Shown here in pieces: positions 50,843 through 59,678 of a stretch of 64,000 nucleotides of DNA. The first letter of the stretch is position 1. The number at the start of each line of letters is the position of its first letter. Under the pieces are notes generated by a model. That model did not search any database. It saw only the letters and a program-made list of their open reading frames with translations, and was not told where the DNA came from. The DNA is taken from NCBI GenBank assembly GCA_902568875.1, contig CACFSG010000003.1, forward strand, positions 1 to 64,000. Direction: 5' to 3'. The position numbers were made by a program, and so were the translations under genes. The stretch comes from an uncultured Pelagibacteraceae bacterium (GTDB lineage Bacteria > Pseudomonadota > Alphaproteobacteria > Pelagibacterales > Pelagibacteraceae).

Positions 50843-53500
50843 AGACTTTATTTTTTCAAAAGCTTCATTAATTTTGCTTTGATCCTGGCCTCCAGCTTGA
50901 GCAAAATCTTTTCTTCCACCACCACCTTGACCACCAATAATTTCAGAACTTAACTTTACAAACTTAACAGCATCAAATTTCTCAGTTAATTTATTTGTTA
51001 TACCAACTGCAACTCCTACTTTGTTGTCTTTGCTAGCAAATACTACAACTATTCCATCTCCCAATTCTTTTTTACCATCATCCACAAGTTTTCTTAATTC
51101 TTTAGGTGGAAGACCTTCTACATTTTGAAATCTTATTTTAACTCCTTTAATTTCTTCATCTTTTATTTTGTTTTTTGTTTTATCATTCAAAATTAACTTA
51201 ACTGATAAAGTTTCCAACTGTTTTGTTAAATTTTTAATTAATAATTTTTGGTCTGTTTGATCTAATGTTGGCTTACCACCCAAGTTAGTTATTTGTTGAG
51301 TTAAGTCTTTAATTATTTCATCATTTTTTTCTGAAGATATACTTGATAATTTTTCTTTATTTTTTAAATAATCTTCCAATTGTTTATCTCTTAAAGCTTC
51401 TACTCTTCTAACTCCTGCAGCAATTGAAGATTGGCTTATTATTTTAAATTTTCCAATATCACCAGTATTTTTAACGTGAGTTCCACCACAAAGCTCTGTT
51501 GAAAAATACTTCCCATTTTCATCACCCATAGAAAGTACCCTAACTTCCTCACCATATTTTTCTCCAAATAACGCTAATGCACCGTTTTCAACAGCTTCAT
51601 CTGGTGTCATTAATCTAGTTCTAACATCTGTTTTTTTTGAAACCATAGAATTTACAAATGTTTCTATTTTATCAATTTCCTCACTAGAAATTGGTTTCAT
51701 ATGACTAAAATCAAATCTTAAGCGACTTGGTTCAACTAAAGAACCTTTTTGAGTTACATGAGTTCCTAAAACTCTTCTTAGTGACTCATGTAATAAATGT
51801 GTTGCAGAATGATAAGCACGAGTATCATTTCTACTTTCAATATTTATTTTCATTTCTACATTATCTTTAAGTTTTACAGAACCACTTATTACTTTTCCAT
51901 AATGAACAAAAAGATCCCCTAATTTTTTTTGAACATCATTTACTTCAAATTTAAAATCTCCTGAAATAATTTCTCCAGTATCGCCAACTTGACCTCCAGA
52001 TTCTCCATAAAAAGGTGTTTGGTTTGTTATAATCATTCCTTCATCTTTCGATTTTAATTCTTTAACTTCTTTATTATTTTTCAATAAAGATAAAATTGTG
52101 CCTTCAGCTTGGTTAGTTTCATAACCTAAGAATTCTGTAACTCCCAATCTATCTTTGATACTAAACCAAATGTCTTCAACCGCAGAATCTCCTGACCCTT
52201 TCCAATTTTTTTTAGCAAGCTCCCTACTCTCATTCATTAATGATTGAAATTTTTTTGTATCAATGGATAAAGATTTATTTCTTAAAATATCCTCTGTGAG
52301 GTCTAACGGAAAGCCATAAGTATCATATAATTTAAATGCAACTTCACCAGGAAGTACTTTGTCAATTTTAGAAATTTCATCATTCAATATTTTTATTCCA
52401 CGATCTAACAAAACTAAAAATTTTTCTTCCTCCATTTTTAAAGTTTCTTTAATCAAAGACTCTGCTCTTTTAAGTTCAGGATAACTTCCTGACATTTCAT
52501 TTTTTAATGTTTCAAACAAATTATAAAAAACTGGTTCTTTAGATCCCAATAAGTGTGAGTGCCTCATACCTCTTCTCATAATTCTTCTAAGCACATAACC
52601 TCTGCCTTCATTTGATGGCAAAACTCCTTCAGCTATTAAAAAAGAACTTGCTCTTAAATGATCTGCAATAACTCTATAACTTGAAAGATTAGATTGATCA
52701 GGTTTTTTCTTTACAATATCTGATGTAGATTGAATTAATTTTTTAAAATGATCTGTTTCATAATTGTCATGTGTACCTTGTAGTACAGCAGCAATTCTTT
52801 CTAAGCCCATCCCAGTATCTACAGATGGCTTTGGGAGATTTATTCTTTTATCTTTAGAAACTTGTTCATATTGCATGAAGACTAAGTTCCAAATTTCAAT
52901 AAATCGATCTCCTTCCTCATCTTTTGTTCCTGGCAAACCTCCTTTTAAATGATCACCATGATCATAAAAAATTTCTGAACATGGGCCACATGGACCTGTT
53001 TCTCCCATTGACCAAAAATTATCTGACGTAGAAATTCTAATAATTCGATCATCATTAAAACCCGCTATTTTCTTCCAAAAATCAAATGCTTCGTCATCTT
53101 CATGAAATACTGTTACATAAATTTTATTTTTATCTAATCCAAAATCTTTAGTAATTAAATCCCATGCATAATGAATTGCTTTTTCTTTAAAGTAATCACC
53201 AAAAGAAAAATTTCCCAACATCTCAAAAAATGTATGATGCCTTGGTGTATAACCAACATTTTCTAAATCATTGTGCTTTCCACCTGCTCTTACACATTTT
53301 TGTGAAGTTGTAGCTCTTTGATAATCTCTTTTTTCCAAACCTGTAAATACATTTTTAAACTGAACCATTCCAGAATTTGCAAACATCAGTGTTGGATCAT
53401 TGTTTGGAACTAAATTACTAGACTCAACTATTTTATGATCGTTTTTCTCAAAATATTTTAAGAAAGTTTCTCTTATTTGATTTAATGATTTTTGAGCCAT
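50834..53500 (-). CDS. alaS: Alanine-tRNA ligase
   Basis: [62 protein letters not shown]. Confidence 0.97.
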   Translation of the reverse strand: MAQKSLNQIRETFLKYFEKNDHKIVESSNLVPNNDPTLMFANSGMVQFKNVFTGLEKRDYQRATTSQKCVRAGGKHNDLENVGYTPRHHTFFEMLGNFSFGDYFKEKAIHYAWDLITKDFGLDKNKIYVTVFHEDDEAFDFWKKIAGFNDDRIIRISTSDNFWSMGETGPCGPCSEIFYDHGDHLKGGLPGTKDEEGDRFIEIWNLVFMQYEQVSKDKRINLPKPSVDTGMGLERIAAVLQGTHDNYETDHFKKLIQSTSDIVKKKPDQSNLSSYRVIADHLRASSFLIAEGVLPSNEGRGYVLRRIMRRGMRHSHLLGSKEPVFYNLFETLKNEMSGSYPELKRAESLIKETLKMEEEKFLVLLDRGIKILNDEISKIDKVLPGEVAFKLYDTYGFPLDLTEDILRNKSLSIDTKKFQSLMNESRELAKKNWKGSGDSAVEDIWFSIKDRLGVTEFLGYETNQAEGTILSLLKNNKEVKELKSKDEGMIITNQTPFYGESGGQVGDTGEIISGDFKFEVNDVQKKLGDLFVHYGKVISGSVKLKDNVEMKINIESRNDTRAYHSATHLLHESLRRVLGTHVTQKGSLVEPSRLRFDFSHMKPISSEEIDKIETFVNSMVSKKTDVRTRLMTPDEAVENGALALFGEKYGEEVRVLSMGDENGKYFSTELCGGTHVKNTGDIGKFKIISQSSIAAGVRRVEALRDKQLEDYLKNKEKLSSISSEKNDEIIKDLTQQITNLGGKPTLDQTDQKLLIKNLTKQLETLSVKLILNDKTKNKIKDEEIKGVKIRFQNVEGLPPKELRKLVDDGKKELGDGIVVVFASKDNKVGVAVGITNKLTEKFDAVKFVKLSSEIIGGQGGGGRKDFAQAGGQDQSKINEAFEKIKSLI

Positions 53501-53551
53501 ATTTTTAAAATACAGCTTTTTTATTTTATGTCTAGATAGTGATAAAGGGGG

Positions 53552-53576
53552 AAAGGCGCTTATATTAAGCGCCTTT
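53552..53576. terminator. GC-rich hairpin downstream of recA, upstream of alaS
   Basis: AAAGGCGCTT-ATATT-AAGCGCCTTT in an otherwise AT-rich spacer. Confidence 0.75.
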
Positions 53577-53603
53577 TTTATAATTTAAAGATGACCTTTA
53601 ATT

Positions 53604-54740
53604 TTAGTTCTTTTTAGAAGGAGCAACTTCTTCTTTCTCTGCTACTTTCTTCTCTTTTTCAATTTTTTCAGGATCTAAAGGATTTCCTTCAATTTTTTTA
53701 GAAATCACACCAGCTTTTTCTCTAATTGCCATTTCAATTTCTGCGGCAACTTTTGAATTTTGAGTTAAATAGACTTTAGCATTTTCTCTTCCTTGGCCTA
53801 TTTTTTCTCCTTTATAAGCATACCATGCTCCTGATTTTTCAATAATATCGGCTTTAGCACCTAGGTCAACTAACTCACCCATTTTACTAATTCCTGTTCC
53901 ATACATTAAATCAAACTCAACAACTTTAAATGGTGGTGCAACTTTATTTTTGACTACTTTCACTCTTGTAGAGTTACCAATAATTTCATCTTTATCTTTA
54001 ATTGCGCCAATTCTTCTAATATCCATTCTTACTGATGAATAAAACTTAAGTGCATTTCCACCAGATGTTGTTTCGGGACTTCCAAACATAACTCCAATTT
54101 TCATTCTAATTTGATTGATGAAAATCATCATTGTGTTTGTGTTTGAAATTGAACTTGTTAATTTTCTTAAAGCCTGACTCATCAATCTTGATTGTAAACC
54201 AACATGATGATCGCCCATCTCACCTTCAATTTCAGCTTTAGGAGTTAAAGCTGCAACAGAGTCAATTACAATTACTGAAATAGAGCCTGATTTTACTAAT
54301 GTATCAGCTATTTCTAATGCTTGCTCACCTGCATCTGGTTGTGAAATTAATAGTTCTTCAGTATTTACACCTAATTTTTTAGCGTAAACTGGATCTAAAG
54401 CATGTTCTGCATCAACAAATGCACAAATTCCACCCGCTTTTTGAGCTTCAGCAACAACTTGTAATGCTAGTGTTGTTTTTCCAGAAGACTCTGGTCCATA
54501 AACTTCAATAATTCTTCCTTTGGGCAATCCGCCTATTCCCAAAGCTAAATCCAAACTCAAAGATCCTGTTGATATCGACTCAATATCCATAGCTCTTTTT
54601 TGGCCTAACTTCATAACTGAGCCTTTTCCAAAATTGTCTGTTATTTGGCTGATTGCAGCATCTAATGCTTTATTTTTCTCTTTGATATCTGCTTCTTGGT
54701 CCTTAGTAGATTTAACTACTTTTAGGTTATTTTTAGTCAT
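53604..54740 (-). CDS. recA: Recombinase RecA
   Basis: [76 protein letters not shown]. Confidence 0.98.
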   Translation of the reverse strand: MTKNNLKVVKSTKDQEADIKEKNKALDAAISQITDNFGKGSVMKLGQKRAMDIESISTGSLSLDLALGIGGLPKGRIIEVYGPESSGKTTLALQVVAEAQKAGGICAFVDAEHALDPVYAKKLGVNTEELLISQPDAGEQALEIADTLVKSGSISVIVIDSVAALTPKAEIEGEMGDHHVGLQSRLMSQALRKLTSSISNTNTMMIFINQIRMKIGVMFGSPETTSGGNALKFYSSVRMDIRRIGAIKDKDEIIGNSTRVKVVKNKVAPPFKVVEFDLMYGTGISKMGELVDLGAKADIIEKSGAWYAYKGEKIGQGRENAKVYLTQNSKVAAEIEMAIREKAGVISKKIEGNPLDPEKIEKEKKVAEKEEVAPSKKN

Positions 54741-54789
54741 TTTTTACCTCTTTTTTTAATTTTTTTAACATTCGAATCATAAAATAAAT

Positions 54790-54804
54790 GTACACATTTT
54801 GTTC
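54790..54804 (-). promoter_or_regulatory. Putative alphaproteobacterial-type LexA/SOS box upstream of recA
   Basis: Minus-strand GAAC-AAAATGT-GTAC, 7 of 8 positions of GAAC-N7-GAAC, ~50 nt upstream of the recA ATG. Confidence 0.6.
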
Positions 54805-54847
54805 TCATTGGCAAGATTAATTTAAATTAGGTTAAAAAAACCAATTA

Positions 54848-56143
54848 TTATCTAATTTTTAGATGATCGCTATTCAGTAATCCTACTGATTTTAAGAGAT
54901 TAAATTGTGAGAGAATATAGTTTCTTTCAGAATCAGCTAGTGAAATTTGAGCATTTAATAATAAAGAATTAGATTGAATAACTTCTAAAGTAGTTCTGTC
55001 TGATCCACTATTATATTCAGCTACAATTCCTTCATTTGCAATTTCGGCGGCGTTTACTTGTGCTCGAACAGAATTTAATAAACTTTTATTAGACTGGTAA
55101 TTTGACCATGCGCTAGCTACATCTGTTTGGTTTTTTTTAGTCATGTTATCAAGTAATAAATTTTTTCGTGACTCAGAACTTTTATTTTTTTTTAATGAAG
55201 CAATATTTTTTCCTCCTGAAAAAAATGGCCATGTTACTGTAGCTTTAATGGTATCTTTTTCCCTTTCATCATAAGTAGAGCTTAGGTCGTCTGTTTTAGT
55301 TCTATCAAATGATAAGGTTGCAGATGGTTTTAAATCAGATCTAGCGCTTATTGTATCTTTTTTAGCTTGTTCATATTCTAATTTAGCAATTATTAAATCA
55401 GGATTATTTTTAATGGATATCTCAATTGCAGAATTCAATTGTTCTGGTAAGTTAATCTTTTTTATTGAATCTTTATCTAACAATTCAGGATCATTCAATT
55501 TTCCAATAACATTTTCATAATTAAGTTTGCTAGTTAAAAATTCATTTTCTGCTTGTATTAATTTTGCTTGAGCTCCTGCTAAAGATGACTCAGATTGTGC
55601 CACATCAGATAAAGCCACTTGTCCTCTTTCAAGTCTAATTCTGTCTGTTTCAACTTGTCTTTCTAATAAATTTACATTTGATTTGTTTATCTTTAATTTT
55701 TCATTCGCAGAGATAAGTCCTGTATAGGCTTCAATAGATTTATATAAAATTTCTTGCTCTTTCTTTAAAAGTTTAGCTTCAGCTAAATCAATTCCTATTT
55801 TGCTTTTTTCTAATTCTGCACCTCTTCCAAAATCAATTAAAGTTTGTGTAATTGTTATTGATTTAACTGTTGGATCTACGTCAGTAATTGTAGCATCTGC
55901 CCCGCTTCGATTAGTTAACTTATCAGTGTGTTCTTGACTTTTACTACCACTTAAAGTGACTGTCGGAAGATAAGATCCTTTAGAAATATTTAATTCTTGT
56001 TCTGAAATATTTAAATTTTCTCTTTCTGCATTTAACTCAGGATTTGTTTCATAAGCTCTTTTTAAAGCTGACATAAAAGTTTCTGCAAAAACAGAACCGG
56101 TAAATAAAATTACAATAAGTAAAGCTTTTAAAAATATTTTCAT
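54848..56143 (-). CDS. TolC-family outer membrane efflux protein
   Basis: Signal peptide, SALKRAYETNPELNAERENLNISEQELNISKGSYLPTVTLSGS, long coiled-coil repeats. Confidence 0.88.
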   Translation of the reverse strand: MKIFLKALLIVILFTGSVFAETFMSALKRAYETNPELNAERENLNISEQELNISKGSYLPTVTLSGSKSQEHTDKLTNRSGADATITDVDPTVKSITITQTLIDFGRGAELEKSKIGIDLAEAKLLKKEQEILYKSIEAYTGLISANEKLKINKSNVNLLERQVETDRIRLERGQVALSDVAQSESSLAGAQAKLIQAENEFLTSKLNYENVIGKLNDPELLDKDSIKKINLPEQLNSAIEISIKNNPDLIIAKLEYEQAKKDTISARSDLKPSATLSFDRTKTDDLSSTYDEREKDTIKATVTWPFFSGGKNIASLKKNKSSESRKNLLLDNMTKKNQTDVASAWSNYQSNKSLLNSVRAQVNAAEIANEGIVAEYNSGSDRTTLEVIQSNSLLLNAQISLADSERNYILSQFNLLKSVGLLNSDHLKIR

Positions 56144-57069
56144 TTGTTTTTATATACAGCAGATTTAATCTGATGATTACTATTTAAATTTAATATAATT
56201 GATGCATACTTTGGCATATTCTTGAACATATTTTGCGTAATTCTTTGATAAGTCTGCATAAATTTAATCACATCATTTTTACTCATTATTTTATTCTTTG
56301 AGCTTTTTTTACTTTTTAATCGAAGCTTATGTTCTTGCTTTAACCTCCATTTTTGTAACAAACTAAAATTTTTTGCTTTTAAGTAAATTAAACAATTAAG
56401 TTGTGAATATAATTTTTTGTATTTAAATTTCAATTGTTGGTTTACATATTTCCTCCAAATAAGTTTTTGATCATCGGTTTTTTCAAGATAATTTAATGAT
56501 TTTTTTAGTGTCAGATTTTTTTCTGACTTTGCTCCGACACACCATCCTTCAAAAATAATTACATCTGGTTTTTTTCTTAAATCATACCAATATTTCTTAC
56601 TAAATCTATCATCTATTGCTTTATTAAAAGTTGGAAGTTTAATTTTTTTAAATTTTTTACTTTTTGTTTTTTTGAAAAAATTTGACATCATATTCACATC
56701 ATGAGTTCCAGGAACCCCTCTAGTTAATAGCATTGGATGAATTTTTTTTGACAAAATTCTTCTCTCTTTTCTTGTTTTGTAAAAATCATCTATAGAAATT
56801 CTAAAAACTCTCAATTTAAAGTATTTAGTTAAAATTATCTTGATTATTGAACTAATTGTTGTTTTACCAGTTCCTTGACCTCCTGCTAAACCTACAAAAT
56901 AAGGTCTTTTTTTATCTGCCTTTTTACTAATCCAAAAACATAATGGAATTAAGAATAACCTTATCATTCTTTCTTTATTCTTAAATTTATCTAATTTTGT
57001 CTCTTGAGATTTAATAAACTTTAAACAATCTTTTTTTACGCTATTAAAACAAAAACTAACTGATTGCAT
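56140..57069 (-). CDS. P-loop kinase of the D-glycerate 3-kinase (GLYK/Tda10-like) family
   Basis: YFVGLAGGQGTGKTTISSII, RISIDDFYKTRKER, LLTRGVPGTHDVNMM, FEGWCVGA. Confidence 0.82.
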   Translation of the reverse strand: MQSVSFCFNSVKKDCLKFIKSQETKLDKFKNKERMIRLFLIPLCFWISKKADKKRPYFVGLAGGQGTGKTTISSIIKIILTKYFKLRVFRISIDDFYKTRKERRILSKKIHPMLLTRGVPGTHDVNMMSNFFKKTKSKKFKKIKLPTFNKAIDDRFSKKYWYDLRKKPDVIIFEGWCVGAKSEKNLTLKKSLNYLEKTDDQKLIWRKYVNQQLKFKYKKLYSQLNCLIYLKAKNFSLLQKWRLKQEHKLRLKSKKSSKNKIMSKNDVIKFMQTYQRITQNMFKNMPKYASIILNLNSNHQIKSAVYKNK

Positions 57070-57074
57070 GAATA

Positions 57075-57443
57075 TTATTTTTTTTGATCTAATGGATGAT
57101 TTTCACCATCATTAACAGGAACATCTTTAATTTCAAATGGTTTAATTCCTTCTACACAAGCAATATTAACACCATATATTTTTGGATTAATTCTTGGTCT
57201 ATTATGAGTATGAATGCCACATACTTTACAAAAATAATGCTGAGCAGTTTTTGTTTTAAATTGATAAAGTGTTAAATTTTCTTCACCTTTGATTATTTTA
57301 AAATCATCTGGTCCAACCACTCCTATAATATACCCTTTTCTTTTACATATAGAACAGTTACAGCGCATAATTTTTTCAAATCCTTTTTCAGAAATATTAA
57401 CTTCTGCTTCTACAACTCCACAATGACATGTTAATTTTTTCAT
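57075..57443 (-). CDS. GFA/CENP-V family zinc protein
   Basis: LTCHCGVVEAEV, MRCNCSICKRKGY, AQHYFCKVCGIHTHNRPR. Confidence 0.87.
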   Translation of the reverse strand: MKKLTCHCGVVEAEVNISEKGFEKIMRCNCSICKRKGYIIGVVGPDDFKIIKGEENLTLYQFKTKTAQHYFCKVCGIHTHNRPRINPKIYGVNIACVEGIKPFEIKDVPVNDGENHPLDQKK

Positions 57444-57456
57444 TTTTTATCCTTAT

Positions 57457-57840
57457 TTAATTTGAAATACTTTTTGCTGCAATTTTATTTCCATCAATAT
57501 CACGAACATACGCATAATAATTTCCATCGCTTCTTACTCCAGGTGATCCTTCATCAATTGCTCCTTTTGAAATAGCGATCTTATAAAATTTATCTACTGC
57601 ATCTCTTGATTTGGCTAAAAAAGTTACTTGTGATCCGTTTCCAAAAGTTGCCGGTTCTCCATTCACAGGTTTTGTTATATAAAATTTAAGTTCATCTGGT
57701 TCATTAGAATGGCCATATCCAATGTATCTTTCTGTAGTAACTATCTTTTTTATTTCTAAAGGTGCAAATATAGCATCATAAAATTCACTTGATTTTTTAT
57801 AATCATTAGAACCAACCATCACAAAACTAAAAATATTCAT
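57457..57840 (-). CDS. VOC-family glyoxalase/dioxygenase-like protein (ORF track start 57906; MNIFSFVMVGSND start at 57840 more likely)
   Basis: FSFVMVGSNDYKKSSEFYDAIFAPLE, RSDGNYYAYVRDIDGNKIAAKS. Confidence 0.82.
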   Translation of the reverse strand: MNIFSFVMVGSNDYKKSSEFYDAIFAPLEIKKIVTTERYIGYGHSNEPDELKFYITKPVNGEPATFGNGSQVTFLAKSRDAVDKFYKIAISKGAIDEGSPGVRSDGNYYAYVRDIDGNKIAAKSISN

Positions 57841-58012
57841 AAACAGATTAAAAAATATAAATTTTATTTTTTGATTTAAACTATCTTTGGTTGAAGTTAT
57901 CCACAAGCATACAAAATGTAGTTTTGATGTTCACGTTTTGATTCACTTTTGATTCAGTTACAGACTCAAAATGCAACCTATTGACTGTATTGTATAACTA
58001 GGTTAAAAATGA

Positions 58013-58027
58013 GAACAAAACAAGAAC
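58013..58027 (+). promoter_or_regulatory. Putative LexA/SOS box (GAAC-N7-GAAC) abutting the umuD start codon
   Basis: GAACAAAACAAGAAC immediately before ATG at 58028; exact match to the alphaproteobacterial SOS consensus; shares ATGAGAACAAAA with the recA site. Confidence 0.75.
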
Positions 58028-58423
58028 ATGAAAATAACTATACCCTATTATCTGCATAAAGCTGGTGCTGGATTTCCATCACCTGCCACTGATTATATTG
58101 AAGAAGACATTGATCTCAATATGCATTTAATAAGAAATGTTCCCGCTACCTTTATTATCAGAGTGCAAGGAAAATCCATGGTGGATGTTGGTATTAATGA
58201 TGGAGATTTATTAGTTGTTGATAAAAGTTTAAAACCAAAAAATTTTTCAACAGTAATTGCAAATGTTCATGACGAACTTGTAGTTAAAACTTTAATTCAA
58301 AAAAAAGATAAAAAATTTTTAGCGTCAGGATCTAAAGAATTTTCTAACAAAATTTTAATTAATGAAGAACAAGATACTTTTATTTGGGGAGTTGTAACTT
58401 ATGTTATCCACTCAGTATTCTAA
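58028..58423 (+). CDS. umuD: UmuD-like S24 peptidase / DNA polymerase V subunit
   Basis: AGFPSPATDYIEEDIDLN with Ala-Gly cleavage site, GKSMVDVGINDGDLLVVD (Ser), ELVVKTL (Lys). Confidence 0.92.
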   Translation: MKITIPYYLHKAGAGFPSPATDYIEEDIDLNMHLIRNVPATFIIRVQGKSMVDVGINDGDLLVVDKSLKPKNFSTVIANVHDELVVKTLIQKKDKKFLASGSKEFSNKILINEEQDTFIWGVVTYVIHSVF

Positions 58424-59678
58424 AAAAATAGCACTAATTGATTGCAATTCTTTTTATGTTTCTTGTGAAAGATTATTTAATCCAAAAATAAGAAAAAAAC
58501 CTGTTATAGTTTTATCCAATAATGATGGTTGTATTATATCAAGATCTAATGAAGCAAAAGCTTTAGGAATTAAAATGGGTGAACCTTATTTTAAAGCTAA
58601 AGATATAATTATTAAAAACAAAGTTGAAGTTTTTTCATCAAATTATTCTTTATATGGTGATTTATCTAGAAGAGTAATGAGAACTCTAAAAAGATTCAAT
58701 TCAGAAATAGAAATTTATTCAATCGATGAAGCATTTATAGACCTATCAAATTTTCTAGATTCAGAAGTTGAAAGAGTTGGTAAAGAAATTAGAGAAACAG
58801 TTTTACAATGGACTGGTATTCCAACTAGTATTGGTATTGCTAAAACTAAAACTTTAAGCAAAGTTGCAAATCATATTGCTAAGAAAAAACAATCAGGTGT
58901 TACGAGTTTAATTGGTATAAAAAACTTAGATCCAATTTTAGAAAAAGTTAAAATTAATGATGTGTGGGGTGTTGGTAGACAACTCACAAAATTTTATCAA
59001 AAAAATGGAATCTGTAATGCTAAACAACTTAAAAATAAATCTAATACTTGGATTAAAAAATGTTCCAATGTTTTAAGTTCAAGAACAGCAATGGAACTAA
59101 AAGGAATTCCTTGCATCAATTTAGAAACAACTACCACAAAAAGAAAAAGCTGCGTTGTCTCTAGATCATTTGGAAAAAGAATTGAAAAATTTCAAGAATT
59201 AAAAGAAGCAATTGCAAACTATTGTTTAAATGCATCTGAAAAAATTAGATCAGAGTCTTTAGTTGCAAAAGCAATTACAGTTTTTATTAGAACGAATCCA
59301 TTTCAAAGAGATTATATTTACTATTCAAATTCAAAAACTGTTGATTTTCCAATTGCAACAAACAATAGTATTGAAACTGTTAAAACTGCAGTTTCAATCT
59401 TAGAAAATATTTTCAAAAATGGATATCGTTACCAAAAAGCAGGAGTTATGCTCACGGGATTACAAAATGATGTTGGTATAAAAAACTTATTTTCATCTGA
59501 AAAAGATGAAAAAATAAAAATTTTAATGCAATCAATTGATAAAACTAATTATAGATATGGCAGATCGACATTAAGTCTTGCAAGTGCTGGCGTTCATAAA
59601 AAATGGAATATGAGAAGACAATATTCGTCTAAAATAGATACAGCTGATTTTTATTATTTACCAACGATAAGAGCTTAA
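58401..59678 (+). CDS. umuC: Y-family DNA polymerase UmuC
   Basis: IALIDCNSFYVSCERLFNPKIRKKPVIVLSNNDGCIISRSNEAKALGIKMGEP, YSIDEAFIDLS, GIPTSIGIAKTKTLSKVANHIAKK. Confidence 0.94.
   Translation: MLSTQYSKKIALIDCNSFYVSCERLFNPKIRKKPVIVLSNNDGCIISRSNEAKALGIKMGEPYFKAKDIIIKNKVEVFSSNYSLYGDLSRRVMRTLKRFNSEIEIYSIDEAFIDLSNFLDSEVERVGKEIRETVLQWTGIPTSIGIAKTKTLSKVANHIAKKKQSGVTSLIGIKNLDPILEKVKINDVWGVGRQLTKFYQKNGICNAKQLKNKSNTWIKKCSNVLSSRTAMELKGIPCINLETTTTKRKSCVVSRSFGKRIEKFQELKEAIANYCLNASEKIRSESLVAKAITVFIRTNPFQRDYIYYSNSKTVDFPIATNNSIETVKTAVSILENIFKNGYRYQKAGVMLTGLQNDVGIKNLFSSEKDEKIKILMQSIDKTNYRYGRSTLSLASAGVHKKWNMRRQYSSKIDTADFYYLPTIRA

Noticed and set aside
41799-54759. ORFs 41799-42041, 42795-43049, 44409-44628 (both strands), 48597-48920, 48923-49129, 49789-50175, 52764-52952 and 54520-54759
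   Set aside because: Overlap well-supported TRAP, pssA, psd, icd, alaS and recA genes on other frames.
57981-57999. TTGACT...TATAACT as a sigma-70 promoter for umuD
   Set aside because: The spacing between the two elements is only about 6 nt, too short for a -35/-10 pair; only the -10-like part might be real.
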